This document shows positions 8,175 to 16,384 of a stretch of DNA of 46,468 nucleotides, one piece after another. This DNA is from Actinomycetes bacterium. Its GTDB lineage: Bacteria; Actinomycetota; Actinomycetes; Actinomycetales; Microbacteriaceae. Under the pieces are notes generated by a model that saw only the letters and a program-made list of their open reading frames with translations, ran no database searches and had not been told where the DNA came from. The number at the start of each line of letters is the position of its first letter. Positions within the stretch are counted from its first letter, which is position 1. Made by a program: the position numbers and the translations under genes. The stretch covers positions 1-46,468 of the forward strand of contig JAEYVZ010000081.1 in the NCBI GenBank assembly GCA_023431405.1, given 5' to 3'.

Positions 8175-8196
8175 GGAAGAAGACGCTAGCGCGTCG

Positions 8197-9048
8197 TCAC
8201 TTCAGAAGCGGGGCCCCGGCCGTCAGCACGGAGAGCCACTCGTTCTGCAGGTCGTCGAGCGTGCCCTCCTCGCGGAGCTCGTCGACGGCGGCGGTCACGC
8301 GTTCGGTGAGCGGCGAGTTGTTGGCAAGGAGCAGTCCCCACTCGTCGGCGACGCCGGCGGTGGGCAGCTCGCCGACGAGGAACGAACCGTCGATGTACAC
8401 GTTGACCGCGACGTACGACGTGGGCAGGTCGAGCACGATCGCGTCGATCTGGTTGGCGGTGAGGGCCGCCACGGCATCCTCGTTCGAGTTGTAGAGCTGC
8501 GCGGGGGTGTTCGGCTGCACGGCCTTCTCGATCGTCGTGGCGCTCGTCGAGCCGGCCATGGCGCCGAGCTGCAGGTCTTTGAGCCCCGCGATGTCGGTCA
8601 CGCCTTCGGCGGCACCGCCCTCGAGTGCGACGACACCCTGGCTGGCGGAGTAGTACGGCGACGAGAAGTCGACCGCCTGCTCGCGCTCCTCGGTGATCGT
8701 GTACTGCTGCACGTTGAAGTCGAAGTTCTTCGGGCCCGGTGCGATCGCCGACTCGAAGCTCGTGCGCACCCACACGACGTCGTCGTGCGAGAAGCCGAGC
8801 TTGTCGGCCACGGCGTATGCGACGGCCGCTTCGAAGCCCTTGCCCGAGGCGGGGTCGTCGCCCATGACATACGGCTCGTACGCGGTCTCGCCGGTGGCGA
8901 TCGTGAGCTTGCCGGGGGTCACGTAGCCCTCATCGGCCGACGGCGACTCGGATGCCGTAGGCGTCGTGCCCGAAGCGCATCCCGCCGCGAACAGGACGGA
9001 TGCGGCCAGCGACGCGGCGAACACGGTGCGCAGGACAGGACGAGACAT
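8197..9048 (-). CDS. Amino-acid ABC importer, substrate-binding lipoprotein
   Basis: The 283-residue product has a lipoprotein signal (SVLFAAGC) with the lipidated Cys at residue 24, followed by a Ser/Thr/Pro linker and a family 3 solute-binding fold (LTIATGETAYEPYVMGD, then GFEAAVAYAVADKLG, then DFNVQQYTITEEREQAVDFSSPYY). The ATG at 9048 follows GGAGG; longer readings upstream lack a signal peptide at their start. It delivers substrate to the permease downstream. Ligand class is probably a polar or charged amino acid. Confidence 0.93.
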   Translation of the reverse strand: MSRPVLRTVFAASLAASVLFAAGCASGTTPTASESPSADEGYVTPGKLTIATGETAYEPYVMGDDPASGKGFEAAVAYAVADKLGFSHDDVVWVRTSFESAIAPGPKNFDFNVQQYTITEEREQAVDFSSPYYSASQGVVALEGGAAEGVTDIAGLKDLQLGAMAGSTSATTIEKAVQPNTPAQLYNSNEDAVAALTANQIDAIVLDLPTSYVAVNVYIDGSFLVGELPTAGVADEWGLLLANNSPLTERVTAAVDELREEGTLDDLQNEWLSVLTAGAPLLK

Positions 9049-9200
9049 GCGAAGGCCTCCAGGGGAGATGATCGGCGGGAGCTCGGGTGGGGGTCGTCGC
9101 CGGCGTCCGCCGGATGCCGTGGGCGACGCTCCCGGCATCCATCATCCCGCGTCAGGGCGCGCCACGGGTCGTCTGGCGTCGGATTGTTACATCCGGTTCA

Positions 9201-9749
9201 TCAACCGAGCTCGTCGAGCATGCGACGCTGCTCGGGCGTGAGGCCGTCGTCGGGCTCGACGCGCTCCGGACGCGCCGCGGTGCCCGGCGCCGGCGCGGCC
9301 TCCGCGGCGGGTGTGGTGGCACCGCGCCCGCGAGCGCGGTCGTAGAGGTCGCCTGCGCGCGCCTCGATGCGGTCGTCGACGACGTCGTAGATCATCCACG
9401 CGATGAGAAGGAACAGGGGAGGCAACACGTACCCCCAGAACCAGCCGCGCACATCGACCGCGGAGAGGATCACGACCAGCAGCCACACGATCAGTTCGAC
9501 GGCGAACACGCTCGCGTACTGCACGACCTTCTCGCCTGCCTTCGTGCGCTGCGACGCCGAGCGGCGCGCCCCGGCGGCGAACGCCTTCGCGATGACCGGC
9601 TTCAGCCAGATCGTCGCCGCGGTGAGGATGACAGACGCCCACAGGGCCGCCCACCCGACACGCACGCTCGACAGGAGCGCGCCGATGAGAAGCAGCACGG
9701 CGACGTTGAAGACGTACAGCGACACGAAGCGCACGATCCAAGACCTCAT
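9201..9749 (-). CDS. Small integral membrane protein, unknown function
   Basis: The 182-residue product has four predicted helices (about 7-27, 33-50, 80-100 and 103-125) and a cytoplasmic Ala/Pro-rich tail ending in LTPEQRRMLDELG. I do not recognise a family with a known role. It has its own ATG and sits 152 bp upstream of the ABC importer in the same direction; that gap should hold the importer promoter. The tail resembles those of other uncharacterised actinobacterial membrane proteins. Confidence 0.75.
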   Translation of the reverse strand: MRSWIVRFVSLYVFNVAVLLLIGALLSSVRVGWAALWASVILTAATIWLKPVIAKAFAAGARRSASQRTKAGEKVVQYASVFAVELIVWLLVVILSAVDVRGWFWGYVLPPLFLLIAWMIYDVVDDRIEARAGDLYDRARGRGATTPAAEAAPAPGTAARPERVEPDDGLTPEQRRMLDELG

Positions 9750-9830
9750 GGATCTAGCGTGGCATGCCGGGTCGCCCGCGGCGAGGGTTGACTCGGGGTC
9801 CGGCGAACACCTGGGTGATGGAGGGCCGGC

Positions 9831-9941
9831 TCAACGCTGTCGGGCCGAGCGTGGACGGCGACGCGATCTCGCCACGGCGACGACGACCACTGCGACGATC
9901 AGCACGCCGAAAATCGCCAGCGGGATGGCTCCGACGCAGCC
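9831..9941 (-). pseudogene. Possible remnant of a C-terminal membrane anchor
   Basis: On the minus strand a frame reading GCVGAIPLAIFGVLIVAVVV continues to a basic tail (RSRRRPRSARQR) and a stop at 9833-9831. A hydrophobic helix plus Arg-rich tail is the typical end of a sortase-type or other C-terminally anchored surface protein. The frame has a stop just upstream near 9950 and no start codon before the helix, so it cannot be an intact gene. It ends where the base composition changes at about 9940. Inference: the 3' end of a lost gene at a recombination junction. It could also be chance. Confidence 0.35.
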
Positions 9942-10013
9942 ATGATCATGGGGGGTTTAAAACGCACGCTTATAAGCACTATGGTCGATGTTCACCCTAG
10001 GAAAGGACACGTG

Positions 10014-10772
10014 ATGTCTGCGCGCACACGCGCTCTTCGGATCGGTTCCCCGACCGTAAGACTCGGTCTCTTCAGGTCCGGGGTCGTCGCAAGCCACGAC
10101 GATCTGCACTCTCGTACTCGCACCGTCAAGACACTTCTTCCTGGCGCCCTGATCGGCACGATCGTGCTCGCGGGCTCAGCCAACGTGGCATATGCCCACA
10201 CCGATGACCTCCCCGGGTCAGCGCTGTCGCAATTCCGCGATAACCTCGCTGCGGCATCGGACATTGCGGCCTTCGACGCTCTGACGGAAGAGCAGCGCGC
10301 GGACCTTGCGAGATACCTGCTCGGCGAGACCGACCCGCTCTCGCAGCTGTCCGACTCCGACCCCCACGTGGGAGATTTCGAACTCCGGGTAGGCGGGCCG
10401 GCCTCGGCGAGCATCACGCCCCTCGCTGCAGGCGCGACGCGAACGGTGAGCGCCTGGCAGTCGTTCCTGTTCGCGGGAATCACGATCTCCAAGACCACGG
10501 TTCGCGAGACCTACTTGTATTCGGGGGCGAATGCCACGCGGATCGCTTCGTACTCTTGCGTGGTGGACGCCAACTACGACCCGTTCGCGGAGGTCAGCGT
10601 CGCGAGGGACGGCTCCTGGATCAGCTCAGGTAAGGCCATTGCGCAGTGCAAGGTCACTGTGAAGCGGGGCGCGCCGAGCCCATGGGGACAGGTGACCTGG
10701 AGTACGGCGTCAAACGTCCAATATGTGTCCGGCAACGGGTACGGCAAGGTAGTCAGCCACGGCTGGCGCTGA
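10014..10772 (+). CDS. Putative secreted protein, unknown function
   Basis: The 252-residue product matches no family I recognise. The ATG at 10014 has AGGAAAGGA six bases upstream. Residues 41-61 form a Sec signal core ending in VAYA, with likely cleavage after A61. The n-region of about 40 residues is unusually long, so the true start or an upstream frameshift should be checked. The mature part has an acidic helical stretch (62-120) and a beta-rich, Ser/Thr/aromatic-rich C-terminal half with exactly two cysteines (C182, C212), suggesting one disulfide outside the cell. Codon use is less GC-rich than in neighbours. It is followed after 15 bp by a small membrane protein gene. The layout is like an exported effector plus protective membrane protein, but nothing proves that. 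Confidence 0.65.
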   Translation: MSARTRALRIGSPTVRLGLFRSGVVASHDDLHSRTRTVKTLLPGALIGTIVLAGSANVAYAHTDDLPGSALSQFRDNLAAASDIAAFDALTEEQRADLARYLLGETDPLSQLSDSDPHVGDFELRVGGPASASITPLAAGATRTVSAWQSFLFAGITISKTTVRETYLYSGANATRIASYSCVVDANYDPFAEVSVARDGSWISSGKAIAQCKVTVKRGAPSPWGQVTWSTASNVQYVSGNGYGKVVSHGWR

Positions 10773-10774
10773 AC

Positions 10775-10780
10775 TACGAT
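10775..10780 (+). promoter_or_regulatory. Leaderless-type -10 for the small membrane protein gene
   Basis: TACGAT lies seven bases before the ATG at 10788, within the 15-bp gap after the secreted-protein gene, and there is no Shine-Dalgarno. This spacing fits a leaderless transcript starting at or next to the ATG. Confidence 0.45.
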
Positions 10781-10787
10781 CGCGCGC

Positions 10788-11030
10788 ATGAATCCGTTGA
10801 TTCCGGGAGTCGGCGATGTTGTGTTGGCGGCCGTGGTCGCCTTCAACACCGTGTTGATAGTCCTCGCCCTCGTTGCTTTGTTCCGATCAACGAACAGGAT
10901 TCACTGGCTGACAATCGTCCTGCTGACGTTTCTCGTTCCGATCGGAGGCCCCATCGTCGCTCTTGTCGTGTTGCGGCGGCGCAACGCCCGTGGCGTCGCT
11001 GCGACCGGTGAAGCGACCGCGACTTCCTAG
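10788..11030 (+). CDS. Small two-helix membrane protein, PLDc_N-like
   Basis: The 80-residue product has two hydrophobic helices (about 10-32 and 39-60), the second ending in IGGPIVALVVLRRRN. The helix, polar loop, helix, Pro-Gly-Pro, Arg-rich end pattern resembles the PLDc_N domain found at the N-terminus of cardiolipin-synthase-like proteins and in many stand-alone small actinobacterial proteins. No catalytic domain follows. It may be expressed with or independently of the secreted protein upstream. An immunity or membrane-partner role is inference from position only. Confidence 0.65.
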   Translation: MNPLIPGVGDVVLAAVVAFNTVLIVLALVALFRSTNRIHWLTIVLLTFLVPIGGPIVALVVLRRRNARGVAATGEATATS

Positions 11031-11238
11031 CGAGCAAGGGGGGAAATGGGTGAGGTCTCCGTGGGATCGACCGCGGAGGCATCAGCTCGCATTCCGTGTA
11101 GCCCGGTTGCTCACGACCCGCCAGGCAGAACAGCCGGAAGTGGTCGAGGGATGAGCTCCAGGCTGTCATCGCGGAAGAGCTCGGCTGAGACCGAGAATAC
11201 TCTCGCCGACCCGGGCAGACCGCGCCCCTGCCGCGTTC

Positions 11239-12042
11239 TCAGTACGAGGCGCGCTCGCCGTCGTCGGATGCCGGCACCCACGCGGCAGCGAACGCCTCCG
11301 AACCGCGGGCCAGCATCGCGACGTCGGCGCCGACGAGCACGAACGATGCTCCGGCGTCCACGTATGATCGTGCGACTTCCGGGTCGAAGGCGTTGACGCC
11401 CACGGGCTTCCCGGCGGCGCGGACGGCGTCGAACGCGCGCTGCACGGCCGTCGTCACGTCGGGATGCGTCTGCTGACCGAGCAGCCCCATCGACGCGGCG
11501 AGGTCGGACGGGCCGACGAACACCCCATCGACCCCGTCGACGGCCGCGATCTCGGCGGCGTTGTCGACGCCCTCCGCGGTCTCGATCTGCACGAACACCG
11601 ACGTGTGGCGGTCGGCGTCCTGCAGGTAGCCCTCGACGCGGTTCCAGCGGGCCGACCGGGCCAGGGCCGATCCGACGCCGCGCCTGCCACGCGGCGGATA
11701 CCGCACTGCCCCGATCACCTCTCGTGCCTCGTCGGCGGTCGAGATCATCGGCACGAGGAGATTCTGGGCGCCGAGGTCGAGCACCTGCTTGATCGTCACG
11801 ACGTCGCCGATCGGCACCCGTACGACCGGCGTCGCGGCGTAGGCGGCCACCGCTTGCAGCTGCGCGAGGGTCGACTCGAGTCCGTTGGGGGAGTGCTCCA
11901 TGTCGATGAGGAGCCAGTCGATTCCCGAGCCCGCCAGGATCTCGGCGACCAGCGGCGACCCGGAGCACGCCCACAGGCCCGCCAGCGGGCGGTCGGCGTC
12001 GGCGAGACGATCGCGGAAGGTCGCGGTCAGATGAAGCGGCAT
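11239..12042 (-). CDS. hpaI: 4-hydroxy-2-oxoheptanedioate aldolase (HpaI family)
   Basis: The 267-residue class II aldolase would cleave 4-hydroxy-2-oxoheptanedioate to pyruvate and succinic semialdehyde, the last ring-derived step of homoprotocatechuate catabolism. Motifs: LLIDMEHSPNG with the catalytic-site His, VTIKQVLDLGAQNLLVPM, YPPRGRRGVG, and the metal Glu and Asp in VQIETAEGV and VFVGPSDLAASMG. The ATG at 12042 overlaps the end of hpaH by 16 bp and has GGGGA upstream. It is last in the operon. Confidence 0.9.
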   Translation of the reverse strand: MPLHLTATFRDRLADADRPLAGLWACSGSPLVAEILAGSGIDWLLIDMEHSPNGLESTLAQLQAVAAYAATPVVRVPIGDVVTIKQVLDLGAQNLLVPMISTADEAREVIGAVRYPPRGRRGVGSALARSARWNRVEGYLQDADRHTSVFVQIETAEGVDNAAEIAAVDGVDGVFVGPSDLAASMGLLGQQTHPDVTTAVQRAFDAVRAAGKPVGVNAFDPEVARSYVDAGASFVLVGADVAMLARGSEAFAAAWVPASDDGERASY

Positions 12043-12812
12043 GAGATTGTCCCCATCGGTCCGTAGTCGCACAGCACCTCGTCACCGCGCGAGACCCACA
12101 TGGGCCTCGTGAACGAGCCGGCGAGGATGATCTCGCCCGCCTCGAGTCTCGCACCGTGCTGGTGGAACTTGTTGGCGAGCCACGCCACGCCGGTCGCGGG
12201 ATGACCGAGCACGCCCGCGGCGACGCCCGTCTCCTCCACCTCGCCGTTCTTGAAGAGCACGCCCGGCACCCACCGCAGATCGATCTCGTCCACGCGCTTG
12301 CGGGTGTCGCCGAGCACCATCGCGCCGTAGGCGGCGTTGTCGCTGATCGTGTCGACGATCGTGCGCCCCTCCAGTTCGATGTGCGAGTTCAGCACCTCCA
12401 AGGCGGGCACGACGTAGTCGGTCGCGCGAAGCGCGTCTTCGAGGGTGGCATCCGGGCCCTCCAGCGGCTCCTTCAGTACGAACGCCAGCTCGACCTCGAT
12501 GCGCACGTTGGAGAAGTGGTCGACGGGGATGCTGTCGCCGCTGCGGTAGACGGTGTCGTCGAACATGACCCCGTAGTCGGGCTCCGTGATGCCCGTCGCC
12601 TGCTGCATGGCCTTCGAGGTGAGGCCGATCTTGCGGCCGACGAGCGTGCGGCCCGACGCGATCATGCGGTCGCGCCAGACGCCCTGGATCGCGTAGGAAT
12701 CCTCGACGGTCGCCTCCGGATACCGCGCGGTGATCCGCGGGATCACCCCGTGGGTGCGGTCGGCGTCGGCGAGCTCTTCGGCGATCGCGGCGATCGTGTC
12801 GGCATCCAGCAT
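12027..12812 (-). CDS. hpaH: 2-oxo-hepta-4-ene-1,7-dioate hydratase
   Basis: The 261-residue product belongs to the MhpD/HpaH hydratase family (FAH-like fold). It adds water to 2-oxohept-4-ene-1,7-dioate to give the HpaI substrate. Visible: VGRKIGLTSKAMQQATGITEPDYG, VRIEVELAFVL with metal Glu residues, and GHPATGVAWLANKF near the C-terminus. The ATG at 12812 follows AGGAG. Upstream in-frame starts would run through the hpaD-hpaH gap and its hairpin, so they are rejected. Confidence 0.92.
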   Translation of the reverse strand: MLDADTIAAIAEELADADRTHGVIPRITARYPEATVEDSYAIQGVWRDRMIASGRTLVGRKIGLTSKAMQQATGITEPDYGVMFDDTVYRSGDSIPVDHFSNVRIEVELAFVLKEPLEGPDATLEDALRATDYVVPALEVLNSHIELEGRTIVDTISDNAAYGAMVLGDTRKRVDEIDLRWVPGVLFKNGEVEETGVAAGVLGHPATGVAWLANKFHQHGARLEAGEIILAGSFTRPMWVSRGDEVLCDYGPMGTISCRFI

Positions 12813-12884
12813 CCGTCGTCTCCTGTTCGAATTGATCGTGCTGCGGGCGGGCGGCGATGTGCGCCCGCGGCGAATTCTGAGGGC

Positions 12885-12922
12885 GCGGGGCCGGAGACCA
12901 GGGGGAGAGCCTCCGGCCCCGC
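12885..12922 (-). terminator. Strong hairpin between hpaD and hpaH
   Basis: A perfect 12-bp stem (12885-12896 with 12911-12922) with a 14-nt loop begins seven bases after the hpaD stop. In the middle of an operon it may partly terminate transcription or stabilise the 3' end of the upstream message, lowering hpaHI relative to hpaED. Confidence 0.6.
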
Positions 12923-12928
12923 CGCCGC

Positions 12929-14086
12929 TCAGAGCTGGTGGCCGAGCTTGTACTCGCCCTGCTTCCACGAGGGCATCTCGGCCTCGTCTTCGGGACGCGT
13001 GTACGAGAAGCCGTCGGCGCCGATCGTCACCGCCATCTCGCTCTTGTCCTCGCGGGCGATCACCGGCTGCGGGTTGCCGTCGAGGTCGAGGACGAGCGAG
13101 GCCTCCGTGTACCAGCTCGGCACGACGGGGGTGCCCCACCAGTCGCGGCGCTGGTTGTCGTGCACGTCCCACGTGATGACGGGGTTGTCGGGGTCGCCCG
13201 TGTAGTAGTCCTGCGTGTAGATCTCCACGCGGTGCCCGTCGGGGTCGCGCAGGTACAGGTAGAACGCGTTCGATACGCCGTGGCGGCCGGGGCCCCGCTC
13301 GATCGCGTCGGAGCGGCGCAGCGCCCCGAGCTTGTCGCAGATCGCGAGGATGTTGTGCTTCTCGTGCGTCGCGAAGGCGACGTGGTGCATGCGGGGGCCG
13401 TCGCCGCCGGTGGCGGCGGTGTCGTGCACGGTGGGCTTGCGGCGCATCCAGGCCGCGTAGACGGTGCCCTCCTCATCCTGGATGTCCTCCGTCACGCGGA
13501 AGCCGAGGTCCTGGTAGTGGCGCACGGCGCGCGGCACGTCGGGGGTCACCTGGTTGAAGTGGTCGAGGCGCACGAGCTCACCGGGGGTCTGCAGGTCGTA
13601 GCGCCAGGCGAGACGCTCGACGTGCTCTGTCTGGTAGAAGAACTCGTACGGGAACCCCAGCGGATCCTCCACGCGCACGGAGTCGCCGATGCCCTTCGTG
13701 AACCCTTCGGCGCGGCGCTCGACACGGCATCCGAGCTCCTCGTAGAACGCGACGGCCTTGTCGAGGTCTTCGGGGGTGCGCACGCGATACGAGAAGGCGG
13801 CGACCGCGGCGATCGGCCCCTTCCGCAGCACCAGGTTGTGGTGGATGAACTCCTCCGTCGAGCGGAGGTAGATCGCCTCGTCGTCTTCCTCGGTGACGTG
13901 CAGTCCGAGGATGTCGACGTAGAACTGGCGGGATGCCGCGAGGTCGGTGACCACGAGGTCCATGTACGCGCAGCGCAGGATGTCCGGGGCGGGGCTCTTC
14001 GGCGTCGGAAGGGCGTTGGCGGCCTGGATCGGCGCCTCCTTCGTCACGTAGAACCCGGAGGAGGTCTTGATGCGTTCTTCGGTCAT
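12929..14086 (-). CDS. hpaD: Homoprotocatechuate (3,4-dihydroxyphenylacetate) 2,3-dioxygenase
   Basis: The 385-residue extradiol dioxygenase has two vicinal-oxygen-chelate repeats. Metal ligands H176 (LDHFNQ), H235 (HHVAF) and E288 (HRVEIY) are each offset by 21 from the H155/H214/E267 triad of the Brevibacterium fuscum enzyme. The second-sphere residues H221, R264 and Y278 keep the same offset (H200, R243, Y257). That agreement makes the assignment firm. It opens homoprotocatechuate to 5-carboxymethyl-2-hydroxymuconate semialdehyde. The gene lies between hpaE and hpaH, with hpaE 42 bp upstream. Confidence 0.95.
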   Translation of the reverse strand: MTEERIKTSSGFYVTKEAPIQAANALPTPKSPAPDILRCAYMDLVVTDLAASRQFYVDILGLHVTEEDDEAIYLRSTEEFIHHNLVLRKGPIAAVAAFSYRVRTPEDLDKAVAFYEELGCRVERRAEGFTKGIGDSVRVEDPLGFPYEFFYQTEHVERLAWRYDLQTPGELVRLDHFNQVTPDVPRAVRHYQDLGFRVTEDIQDEEGTVYAAWMRRKPTVHDTAATGGDGPRMHHVAFATHEKHNILAICDKLGALRRSDAIERGPGRHGVSNAFYLYLRDPDGHRVEIYTQDYYTGDPDNPVITWDVHDNQRRDWWGTPVVPSWYTEASLVLDLDGNPQPVIAREDKSEMAVTIGADGFSYTRPEDEAEMPSWKQGEYKLGHQL

Positions 14087-14128
14087 GATCGTTCCTTGAT
14101 CTTGATGGGGGTGTGACGGGCCGCCGGC

Positions 14129-15664
14129 TCAGTGGGCCGACGCGCCCTCCTTGCCGAATGTGGGGTTGTGCACGGCGCCGAGCGTGATGTGCACGGCCTG
14201 TTGGTCGGTGTAGAAGTCGATCGAGCGGTAGCCGCCCTCGTGTCCGAGTCCCGACGCCTTCACGCCGCCGAACGGCGTGCGCAGGTCGCGGACGTTGTTC
14301 GAGTTCAGCCACACCATTCCCGCCTCGACGTTCTGCGCGAAGTTGTGGGCGCGCTTGAGGTCGTTGGTCCACACGTAGGCGGCCAGGCCGTACTTCGTGT
14401 TGTTGGCGAGGGCGAGGGCCTCTTCCTCGGTGTCGAACGGGGTGATCGCCACGACCGGTCCGAAGATCTCCTCCTGGAAGATCCGCGCGTCGGGAGACAC
14501 GTCGGCGAACACGGTAGGTGCGACGAAGTTGCCGAACTCGAATCCTTCGGGCTGGCCGCCGCCGGCGACGAGGCGCCCCTCGGTCTTGCCGATCTCGACA
14601 TAGCCCATCACCTTCGCGAAGTGCTCAGGGTGCACGAGCGCCCCCACCTCGGTGGCCGGGTCGTGCGGGTAGCCGACCTTCACACGCCGGGCCTGGGCGG
14701 CGTAGCGCTCGACGAACTCGTCGTAGATCTCGCGCTGCACGAGGATGCGGCTGCCGGCCGTGCAGCGCTCACCGTTGAGGGAGAAGACGCCGAAGATGGT
14801 CGCGTCGACGGCCGCTTCGAGGTCGGCATCGGCGAAGACCACCGCGGGGCTCTTGCCTCCGAGCTCCATCGACAGGCCCTTCAGGAAGGGGGCGGCGTTG
14901 CCGAAGATGATCTGCCCGGTGCGGCTCTCGCCCGTGAAGGAGATGAGCGGCACGTCGGGGTGCTTCACGAGGGCGTCGCCGGCGTCTTCGCCGAGACCAT
15001 GCACCAGGTTGAAGACGCCCTGCGGAAGGCCCGCCTCCTCGAAGATCTCCGCCCAGAGCGACGCCGACAGCGGGGTGAACTCGGCGGGCTTCAGCACCAC
15101 GGTGTTGCCGGTGGCCAGTGCCGGGCCGAGCTTCCACGACTCGAGCATGAAGGGGGTGTTCCACGGCGTGATGAGTCCGGCGACGCCGATCGGCTTCCGG
15201 TTCACGTAGTTGATCTGACGGCCCGGCACCTTGAAGGTGTCGTCGGCCTGGGCGACGATCAGGTCGGCGAAGAACCGGAAGTTCTCGGCTGCGCGACGGG
15301 CCTGGCCGAGCGCCTGAGTGATGGGAAGGCCGGAGTCGAACGACTCGAGCTCGGCCAGACGCGCGTCGCGCGACTCGACGATGTCGGCGATGCGGTGGAG
15401 CACGCGCGAGCGCTCGCGGGGCAGCATCTTCGGCCACGGGCCTTCGGTGAAGGCGCGGCGGGCGGCGGCGACAGCGCGGTCGATGTCGGCCTTCTTGCCG
15501 GCGGCGGCCTTCACGTAAACCTCGTTGGAGACCGGCTCCAGGACATCGAAGGTGTCGCCGTCGAGCGAGTCGACGAACGCGCCGTCGATGTAGTGCTGGA
15601 TGCGCTCGGGAAGGTCTGCGGGCACGTGGCGCGCGTCGAGGGCGGGGGCGGTGGTGTCGGTCAT
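14129..15664 (-). CDS. hpaE: 5-carboxymethyl-2-hydroxymuconate semialdehyde dehydrogenase
   Basis: The 511-residue NAD(P)-dependent aldehyde dehydrogenase has the oxyanion Asn169 (TPWNTPF), general-base Glu267 (SMELGGKSP) and nucleophile Cys301 (NGERCTAGS). FTGESRTGQ is the cofactor-side motif. The position next to hpaD and family features support oxidation of the ring-cleavage semialdehyde to carboxymethyl-hydroxymuconate rather than a general ALDH role. Confidence 0.93.
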   Translation of the reverse strand: MTDTTAPALDARHVPADLPERIQHYIDGAFVDSLDGDTFDVLEPVSNEVYVKAAAGKKADIDRAVAAARRAFTEGPWPKMLPRERSRVLHRIADIVESRDARLAELESFDSGLPITQALGQARRAAENFRFFADLIVAQADDTFKVPGRQINYVNRKPIGVAGLITPWNTPFMLESWKLGPALATGNTVVLKPAEFTPLSASLWAEIFEEAGLPQGVFNLVHGLGEDAGDALVKHPDVPLISFTGESRTGQIIFGNAAPFLKGLSMELGGKSPAVVFADADLEAAVDATIFGVFSLNGERCTAGSRILVQREIYDEFVERYAAQARRVKVGYPHDPATEVGALVHPEHFAKVMGYVEIGKTEGRLVAGGGQPEGFEFGNFVAPTVFADVSPDARIFQEEIFGPVVAITPFDTEEEALALANNTKYGLAAYVWTNDLKRAHNFAQNVEAGMVWLNSNNVRDLRTPFGGVKASGLGHEGGYRSIDFYTDQQAVHITLGAVHNPTFGKEGASAH

Positions 15665-15697
15665 GTGGTGCTCCTGTCGGAATGCGGGATCGCCGGG

Positions 15698-16384
15698 TCA
15701 GTAGGCGAGCAGCCTGAGGTTCTCGTCGGGGTGCTCGTGGATCAGGTACGCGTCGAGGGTCGCCGACCGGTGGCGGCGGGCGGCCATCTCGATCTCGCCC
15801 AGGGGCGCGCCGGACTCGATGAGCTGCAGGAGGCTCTCGTGTTCGGCCACCGACTCGCGGGCGCGCCCCGGGACGAAGGTGAAGGTCGATGCGCGCAGGT
15901 GCCCGAGACGGGCCCATTCGGCTTCGACGAGCTCCCGCATCCGAGGGTTCGTGCACGGTGTGTAGAGGATCGAGTGGAACTGCTGGTTGAGGGCCGTGAA
16001 GGCGCGCGGCTCGAAATCGTCGAGGCGGGCGATCATGCGCTCGTTGATCTCGCGCGCCGCACGGATGTCGCTCTCGGTCAGGTTCCGCGACGCGAGGGCT
16101 GTTGCGGTGCCCTCCAGGATGCTGAGGGCCTGCATGCTGTAGCGGTAGTGCGAGTCGTCGACCATCGAGACGTGGGCCCCGACGTTCCGTTCGAATGTGA
16201 CGAGGCCCTCGGCTTCGAGTTGTCGGATCGCTTCCCGCACGGGCACGACGCTCATGTCGAGCTCACCGGCGATGGCGCCGAGCACCAGCCGGTAGCCGGG
16301 GGTGAACTCCTGGTCGTGGATGCGCTGACGGATCCACTGATAGGCCTGCTGCGATTTGCTGAGGCTCGCGTCGGCGGCGGTCAT
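15698..16384 (-). CDS. GntR-family (FCD/FadR type) regulator of the hpa operon
   Basis: The 228-residue product has an N-terminal winged helix (about 12-78; VVPVREAIRQLEAEGLVTFERNVG) and an all-helical FCD effector domain with conserved His residues (including the one in LNQQFHSILY) that usually bind a metal and a small acid. The ATG overlaps the FAH-RraA stop as ATGA. As second gene of the operon it probably regulates its own operon from the 17917-18020 divergent region. The effector may be an aromatic acid or pathway intermediate, not readable from sequence. Confidence 0.9.
   Translation of the reverse strand: MTAADASLSKSQQAYQWIRQRIHDQEFTPGYRLVLGAIAGELDMSVVPVREAIRQLEAEGLVTFERNVGAHVSMVDDSHYRYSMQALSILEGTATALASRNLTESDIRAAREINERMIARLDDFEPRAFTALNQQFHSILYTPCTNPRMRELVEAEWARLGHLRASTFTFVPGRARESVAEHESLLQLIESGAPLGEIEMAARRHRSATLDAYLIHEHPDENLRLLAY

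Noticed and set aside
10014..10772. Lactococcin 972-type bacteriocin
   Set aside because: Size, the C-terminal sequence and the two-Cys pattern do not match that family, and no bacteriocin exporter is adjacent.
12813..13172. Upstream extension of hpaH
   Set aside because: It would run through the hpaD 3' end and the hairpin and has no family similarity; the ATG at 12812 has a good ribosome site.
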